Notes under the pieces: model-generated
The model's database searches: none
Told to the model about the DNA's origin: nothing
The model's input: only the letters and a program-made list of their open reading frames with translations
Made by a program: the position numbers and the translations under genes
Source of the DNA: Rhodoplanes sp046000175
GTDB lineage: Bacteria; Pseudomonadota; Alphaproteobacteria; Rhizobiales; Xanthobacteraceae
Assembly: GCF_046000175.1 (NCBI RefSeq)
Contig: NZ_JBEOMB010000064.1
Coordinates: 1-64,000, forward strand
Length of the DNA: 64,000 nt
Direction: 5' to 3'
Shown: piece by piece, positions 59,834-64,000 of the stretch
How the letters are laid out: each line of letters starts with the position of its first letter
Numbering within the stretch: position 1 is the first letter of the stretch

Positions 59834-60781
59834 ATGACGGCCGGCAGCTTGACCCGACGCGCCGTGAGCGGACCGCCGATCATCTGGGTCGCGGTGGTGC
59901 TGCTCGCGCTCGCCGTTGCGCTGCTGCCCGGCTTCTTCTCTCCCGACAACCTCGCCAATGTGGCGCGGCAGTCGGCCGTGCTGGCGTTGCTGGCGATCGG
60001 CCAGACCTTCGTGGTCGTCGCCGGCCTGATGGATCTCTCGGTCGGCATGCTGGCGACCCTGGTGCTGGTGCTGACCGCCGACCTGATGGATGGTCGGGCC
60101 GAGGCGACGCTCGCGGCGGTCGGGCTCACCGTCGCGCTCGGCGCCGGGATCGGGGCGCTCACCGGGCTGCTCAACAACGCCCTGCGCATCAACTCTCTTA
60201 TCCTGACGCTCGGGATGCTGACCATCCTGCAGGGCGTCACCTTCATCTACACGGACCAGAGCGTCGGAGCGCCGTCGCCGGCGATCACCTGGCTTGCCAA
60301 TGGCGAGGTCCTCGGCCTGCCGCCGTCGTTCCTGCTGGTGCTGATCGCGACCGGGCTCGCGCACGTGGCGCTCCACCACACGCGCTTCGGCGTGCATCTC
60401 GCCGCGGTCGGCGGCGCCGTGCAGAGCGCCCGCCAGGCCGGCATCGCGGTCGACCGTGTCGTCCTCGCCGCCTTCGTGATCAGCGGCCTGTCGGCCGGCC
60501 TCGCCGGCCTGCTGCTGCTCGGCCGGCTCGGCACCGGCTACCCGAACGCCGGCGTCGGGCTGGAGCTCGACGCCATCGTCGCCGTGGTGCTGGGCGGCAC
60601 CGCGCTCGCCGGCGGCCGCGGCAGCGTCGTCGCCAGCGTCGCCGCCGCGGTGGTGCTCGGGATGGTCAGCAACATGCTCAACCTGCTGGAGGTCTCCTCG
60701 TTCCTGCAGATGGTGATCAAGGGCGGCGTGGTGATCGTCGTCATCCTGATCGGCCAGATCCGCCCGGAGGCGGCGCGATGA
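59834..60781 (+). CDS. Ribose-type ABC transporter permease 1 (RbsC-like)
   Basis: A 315-residue permease of the BPD_transp_2 family with eight to ten helices. Signature regions: LLAIGQTFVVVAGLMDLSVGML, NSLILTLGMLTILQG, and the C-terminal VVLGGTALAGGRGSVVASVAAAVVLG. ATG at 59834 is used; a GTG at 59828 inside the upstream stop would add two residues. Its stop overlaps the second permease start (ATGA). The two permeases likely form a heterodimer. Confidence 0.9.
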   Translation: MTAGSLTRRAVSGPPIIWVAVVLLALAVALLPGFFSPDNLANVARQSAVLALLAIGQTFVVVAGLMDLSVGMLATLVLVLTADLMDGRAEATLAAVGLTVALGAGIGALTGLLNNALRINSLILTLGMLTILQGVTFIYTDQSVGAPSPAITWLANGEVLGLPPSFLLVLIATGLAHVALHHTRFGVHLAAVGGAVQSARQAGIAVDRVVLAAFVISGLSAGLAGLLLLGRLGTGYPNAGVGLELDAIVAVVLGGTALAGGRGSVVASVAAAVVLGMVSNMLNLLEVSSFLQMVIKGGVVIVVILIGQIRPEAAR

Positions 60782-61773
60782 GCGGGCCCCACGAGATGGC
60801 GGCCGCGGCTCTGCCGCGGACGGCGCCGCGGCGGCCCCGCCGGATCCCGGAGACGCTGGCGATCTGGCTGGTCCTGATCGCGCTCCTGGTGGTCGCCGGC
60901 GCCCTCTCGGACGCCTTCCTACGGCCCGTCTATCTCGGCAACATCGTGCGCCAGGCGGCGCCGATCGGCATCGCCGCGGTCGGCGTCACGCTGGTGATGA
61001 TCCTCGGCGGCGTCGATCTCTCGATCGGCGCCACCATCTCGCTGGGTGCCGTCGTGTGCGCCGCCGTCATGGCGGGCGATCCCGCGAATATCGCGCCCGC
61101 GGTCGTTCTCGCCTGCCTGGCAGGCGCCGCGGTCGGCGCCCTCAACGGCGCCATGATCGCCTTCACGGGCGTATCGCCGTTCATCCTCACGCTCGGCACC
61201 GCGATCACGCTCTACGGCGTCACCCAGCTGATCACCGGCGGCACCGCGCACGGCATCGTCGCGCCCGGCTTCCGCGAGGTCTTCAACATCCGGATCGGCG
61301 GCGTCCTGCCGATACTCGGCCTCGCCTTCGTGGGGGTGGCCGGCTTCGGCCTCGCGGTGCAGCGGCTCACCACCTTCGGCCGGCGGCTGTATCTGATCGG
61401 CAGCAATCCGGCGACCGCACGCCTCGCCGGCCTGCCGGTGCGGCGCACCGTCCTGATCGCCTATACGCTCTCGGGCCTGTTCGGCGGGCTCGGCGGCCTC
61501 GCGCTGCTGGCCCGGTCGGGCGTCTCGGGGTCGCTGGCGGCGAGCGGCTACGAGTTCGACGTGCTCGCCGCCGTGGTGCTGGGCGGTACCACATTCGAGG
61601 GCGGACGCGGCGGGATCGGCGGCACGGTCGCCGGCGTGCTGATCCTGTTCGTCGCCTTCAATCTCGTGAACGTCGTCGGCCTCCCTTACCACGCCCAGCT
61701 CGTGGTCAAGGGCGCCGTCATCATTGCGGCCTCGGCTCTCTATCGGCGCATGCGCGAGGTCCGGCAGGCTTGA
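60778..61773 (+). CDS. Ribose-type ABC transporter permease 2 (RbsC-like)
   Basis: A 331-residue permease paralogous to the preceding one. It has APIGIAAVGVTLVMILGGVDLSIGATISLGAVV, SPFILTLGTAITLYG, and VVLGGTTFEGGRGGIGGTVAGVLIL (family match). A 25-residue basic, proline-rich head (PRTAPRRPRRIPE) precedes the first helix. The binding-protein gene starts 20 bases downstream. Confidence 0.9.
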   Translation: MSGPHEMAAAALPRTAPRRPRRIPETLAIWLVLIALLVVAGALSDAFLRPVYLGNIVRQAAPIGIAAVGVTLVMILGGVDLSIGATISLGAVVCAAVMAGDPANIAPAVVLACLAGAAVGALNGAMIAFTGVSPFILTLGTAITLYGVTQLITGGTAHGIVAPGFREVFNIRIGGVLPILGLAFVGVAGFGLAVQRLTTFGRRLYLIGSNPATARLAGLPVRRTVLIAYTLSGLFGGLGGLALLARSGVSGSLAASGYEFDVLAAVVLGGTTFEGGRGGIGGTVAGVLILFVAFNLVNVVGLPYHAQLVVKGAVIIAASALYRRMREVRQA

Positions 61774-61793
61774 ACCGGAGAAAGGGTGACGAC

Positions 61794-62846
61794 ATGCGAT
61801 ACGCACGCGTGATCATGCTGTCGGCCGTCGTGGCCGTGGGGCTGTCGGCGGTCGGGCCGGCGGCGGCGCAGACCAAGCGGGAGGAGCTGGTCGCCCAGGC
61901 GGCCGAGAAGGTCGACACGGCGCGGTTCAAGAAGCCGGGGCCCTACACGATCGGCGTCTCGGCCGGCTATCTCACCAACTCCTGGGTCGTCTACGCTCTC
62001 GCCCACGTCAAGTACGAGGCCTCGCTGCATCCCGAGATCAAGGAGGTCGTCGTCACCGACGCCGGCTTCAAGCCGGCCAAGCAGGTGGCCGACATTGAGG
62101 ATTTGATCAACAAGAAGGTCGACCTGATCATCTACTGGCCGGTCGACAACAAGGCGATCGCCGGCGCCCTGCAGAAGGCGGTCGACGCCGGCATCCCGAC
62201 CGTCAACACCGGCGGCGGCTTCTACTACAGCCCGAGCACCACCTCGAACGCCTATATCGGCCAATGGGACCTCGGCGAGAAGACGGCCCGGCAGCTATTC
62301 AAGGACATGGGCGGCAAGGGCAAGATCATCGCCATGCTGCCAATTGCCGGGCATTCGGCGACGGTGGACCAGAAGGCGGCGCTCGACGCTGTCATGAAGG
62401 AGTTCCCGGGCATCGAGCTCCTCTCGGCCGAGCACGGCAACTGGAACCGGGCCCGCTCGAAGCAGATCACCGAGAACCTGCTGCAGCGCTTCCCGCGCAT
62501 CGACGGGGTGTTCTCGCCGTCCGGTCAGATGTCCGCCGGCCTAGCTGAGGCGTTCGAGGAGGCCGGCCGGCTGAACGAGGTCGTGATGTCGCCGGCCGAC
62601 GAGTACAACGGCTGGCTCAAATGGGTCGACAAGAACCAGAAGGGCGGCATCATCACGTTTCCGACCAAGGTCGGCCGCGACGCCGTCCAGCTGGGGTTGG
62701 AGATCCTGAAGGGTCAGCCAGTCGAGCGCGGACGCCAGGTCCCCTCGGTCGTCATCCCGGCCTCGGAGGTCGGCAAGTATGTGCGGCGGGACGCCTCCGA
62801 CGACGTCTGGGCGAACGAGCTGCCGGGCAGCTGGCAGCCGAAGTAG
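61794..62846 (+). CDS. Ribose-type ABC transporter substrate-binding protein
   Basis: A 350-residue periplasmic-binding protein (Peripla_BP_4 type). A signal peptide covers residues 1-25 (cleavage near PAAAQ). The mature chain has YTIGVSAGYLTNSWVVYA, the hinge region KQVADIEDLINKKVDLIIYWPVDNKAIAGALQKAVDAGIPTVNTGG, and DGVFSPSGQMSAGLAEAFEEAG. Sugars, polyols or other small polar compounds are bound by this family; two Trp residues may stack on a ring. It belongs to the operon begun by the isochorismatase-like gene. Confidence 0.9.
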   Translation: MRYARVIMLSAVVAVGLSAVGPAAAQTKREELVAQAAEKVDTARFKKPGPYTIGVSAGYLTNSWVVYALAHVKYEASLHPEIKEVVVTDAGFKPAKQVADIEDLINKKVDLIIYWPVDNKAIAGALQKAVDAGIPTVNTGGGFYYSPSTTSNAYIGQWDLGEKTARQLFKDMGGKGKIIAMLPIAGHSATVDQKAALDAVMKEFPGIELLSAEHGNWNRARSKQITENLLQRFPRIDGVFSPSGQMSAGLAEAFEEAGRLNEVVMSPADEYNGWLKWVDKNQKGGIITFPTKVGRDAVQLGLEILKGQPVERGRQVPSVVIPASEVGKYVRRDASDDVWANELPGSWQPK

Positions 62847-62877
62847 CGGCGGCGGAGAGATACGGAGCACGCCGGCG

Positions 62878-64000
62878 ATGGCTCTTCTCGAGACCGAGGG
62901 ATTGTCGAAGTCCTTCGCCGGCGTGCCGGTCCTCTCGGGCGTCGACTTCGCCGCCGAGGCCGGCGAGGTGCACGCCCTGGTCGGCGCCAACGGCGCCGGC
63001 AAGTCCACGTTCCTCAACATCGTGTCGGGGTCGCTGGCGCCGAGCGCGGGCGCGATCCGTCTGGCCGGGGACGCAGTGCGCTTCGCCACGCCGCAGCAGG
63101 CCCACCGGGCCGGCGTCAGCATCGTCCACCAGGAGTTCTCGCTGGCGCCGCTGCTCGACGTCGCCACCAACATCTTTCTCGGCCGCGAGCCGCGCACCCG
63201 GCTCGGCCTGGTCGACCGGGCCCGCATGCGGCGTGACGCGGCGGCGCTGCTCGACGGCTACGGATTCCGGCTCGATCCCGATGCGCCGGTCGCCGGCCTC
63301 AGCGTCGCCGAGCAGCAGCTCGTCGAGATCGCCCGCGCGCTGTCGTTCGATGCGCGGGTGCTGATCCTCGACGAGCCGACCGCCGCGCTGTCGCCGCCCG
63401 AGCAGCAGCGGCTGTTCGCCGTGATCGAGCGCCTGAAGGCCGTGGGCGTCGCGATTCTCTACGTGTCGCACCGGCTCGACGAGGTGTTCCGCATCGCCGA
63501 CCGGGTGACGGTCCTGCGCAACGGTGTCCGCGTAGCGACGCGCCGCATCGCCGACCTCGATCATGCCGGGCTGGTGAGCCTGATGCTCGGCGAGGCGGCA
63601 GGCGCCGCCACGGCGATGCGGCGTGCGACGCCCGGGCCGGTTCGGCTGGCCGCGACCTACCGGGCCGGCGAAGCGACGAGCAGCATCGTCGTGCGGGCCG
63701 GCGAGATCGTCGGGCTCGCCGGCTTTGTCGGCGCCGGGCGCACCCATCTGGCGCGGGCGCTCGCCGGCCACGCGCGCCCGGGCGAGATCGAGACGACGAT
63801 CGACGGTGAGGCCGTCGATCCGCGTACGCCCGGCGCGGCGCTGCGCCACGGCATCGTCTACGTCACCGAGGACCGCAAGCGCGACGGCCTGTTCGTGCCG
63901 CTCGGCGTGCTCACCAACACCACGGCCGGCGCGCTCGACCGGGTGTCGCGCTTCGGCCTGCTGCAGAGAGGTCGCGAGCAGCGGCTCGGCGGCGACATGC
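62878..64000 (+). CDS. Ribose-type ABC transporter ATP-binding protein (RbsA-like), partial
   Basis: The first 374 residues of a two-domain sugar ABC ATPase (about 500 in full); the gene continues past the window edge. Walker A is GANGAGKST, Q-loop IVHQEFSL, first signature LSVAEQQLVEIARAL, Walker B RVLILDEPTAALS, H-loop YVSHRLDEV. The second domain starts near residue 250 with its degenerate P-loop GFVGAGRTHLA, then YVTEDRKRDGLF. The ATG at 62878 follows GGAGAGATACGGAG. It is the last visible gene of the operon. Confidence 0.92.
   Translation, partial: MALLETEGLSKSFAGVPVLSGVDFAAEAGEVHALVGANGAGKSTFLNIVSGSLAPSAGAIRLAGDAVRFATPQQAHRAGVSIVHQEFSLAPLLDVATNIFLGREPRTRLGLVDRARMRRDAAALLDGYGFRLDPDAPVAGLSVAEQQLVEIARALSFDARVLILDEPTAALSPPEQQRLFAVIERLKAVGVAILYVSHRLDEVFRIADRVTVLRNGVRVATRRIADLDHAGLVSLMLGEAAGAATAMRRATPGPVRLAATYRAGEATSSIVVRAGEIVGLAGFVGAGRTHLARALAGHARPGEIETTIDGEAVDPRTPGAALRHGIVYVTEDRKRDGLFVPLGVLTNTTAGALDRVSRFGLLQRGREQRLGGDM

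Overview
The window is GC-rich (around 70% by eye), with densely packed genes and many ATGA/GTGA stop-start overlaps. The content suggests an alphaproteobacterium of the order Hyphomicrobiales (Rhizobiales), perhaps near Bradyrhizobium/Rhodoplanes/Blastochloris. Pointers are the XapX, DoxX, 'cyclase dehydrase'-type and MPRY-type small proteins, a TctC/Bug binding protein, many Tat-like signal peptides, and several families of intergenic palindromes. The genus is inference only. No rRNA or tRNA gene was recognised.

1-8.5 kb: a lone branched-chain-amino-acid-type binding protein, a drug/metabolite permease, a collagen-like lipoprotein, a two-subunit molybdenum hydroxylase (2Fe-2S plus molybdopterin subunits), an FAH-family hydrolase, and a ChrA chromate transporter. 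8.8-12.7 kb: a complete sulfate ABC operon (sbp-cysT-cysW-cysA). It converges on an Lrp/AsnC regulator that has a clear AT-rich palindromic operator.

13.3-33.3 kb: mostly single household or accessory genes. These are a histone-H1-like small protein with a terminator, a zinc alcohol dehydrogenase, tex, an SDR, a receiver-domain protein, an AI-2E permease, a membrane metallophosphoesterase, an Old Yellow Enzyme, a degenerate SGNH protein, an MFS exporter/DoxX pair, an amidohydrolase, and an alpha/beta hydrolase/isochorismatase pair.

33.3-38.3 kb: a damaged segment. Two response regulators sit beside only the C-terminal tail of their histidine kinase, followed by scrambled dps pieces. Then comes a large intact winged-helix/ATPase/TPR regulator, and then a frameshifted 3' remnant of tctA.

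38.3-47 kb: a catabolic block on the minus strand. An SsuABC/TauABC-type transporter is fused by overlaps to an ornithine cyclodeaminase-family reductase and a CocE/NonD hydrolase; a TctC protein and a serine beta-lactamase-fold hydrolase lie beyond. 47-51.5 kb: a decaying cyclic-amide/ureide cluster (LysR, short DUF917-like protein, UbiD decarboxylase, broken M20 amidase, cyclic amidohydrolase stub) next to a molybdopterin-oxidoreductase stub. 51.7-56.3 kb: an intact RND efflux pair.

56.3-58.2 kb: mobile debris. A truncated IS3 element abuts a two-spacer type I-C-like CRISPR remnant with no cas genes in view. One sequence here recurs, diverged, near 51.2 kb. 58.2-64 kb: an AraC regulator diverges from an isochorismatase-like hydrolase plus a ribose-type ABC transporter (two permeases, binding protein, ATPase). 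The ATPase gene runs off the right edge.
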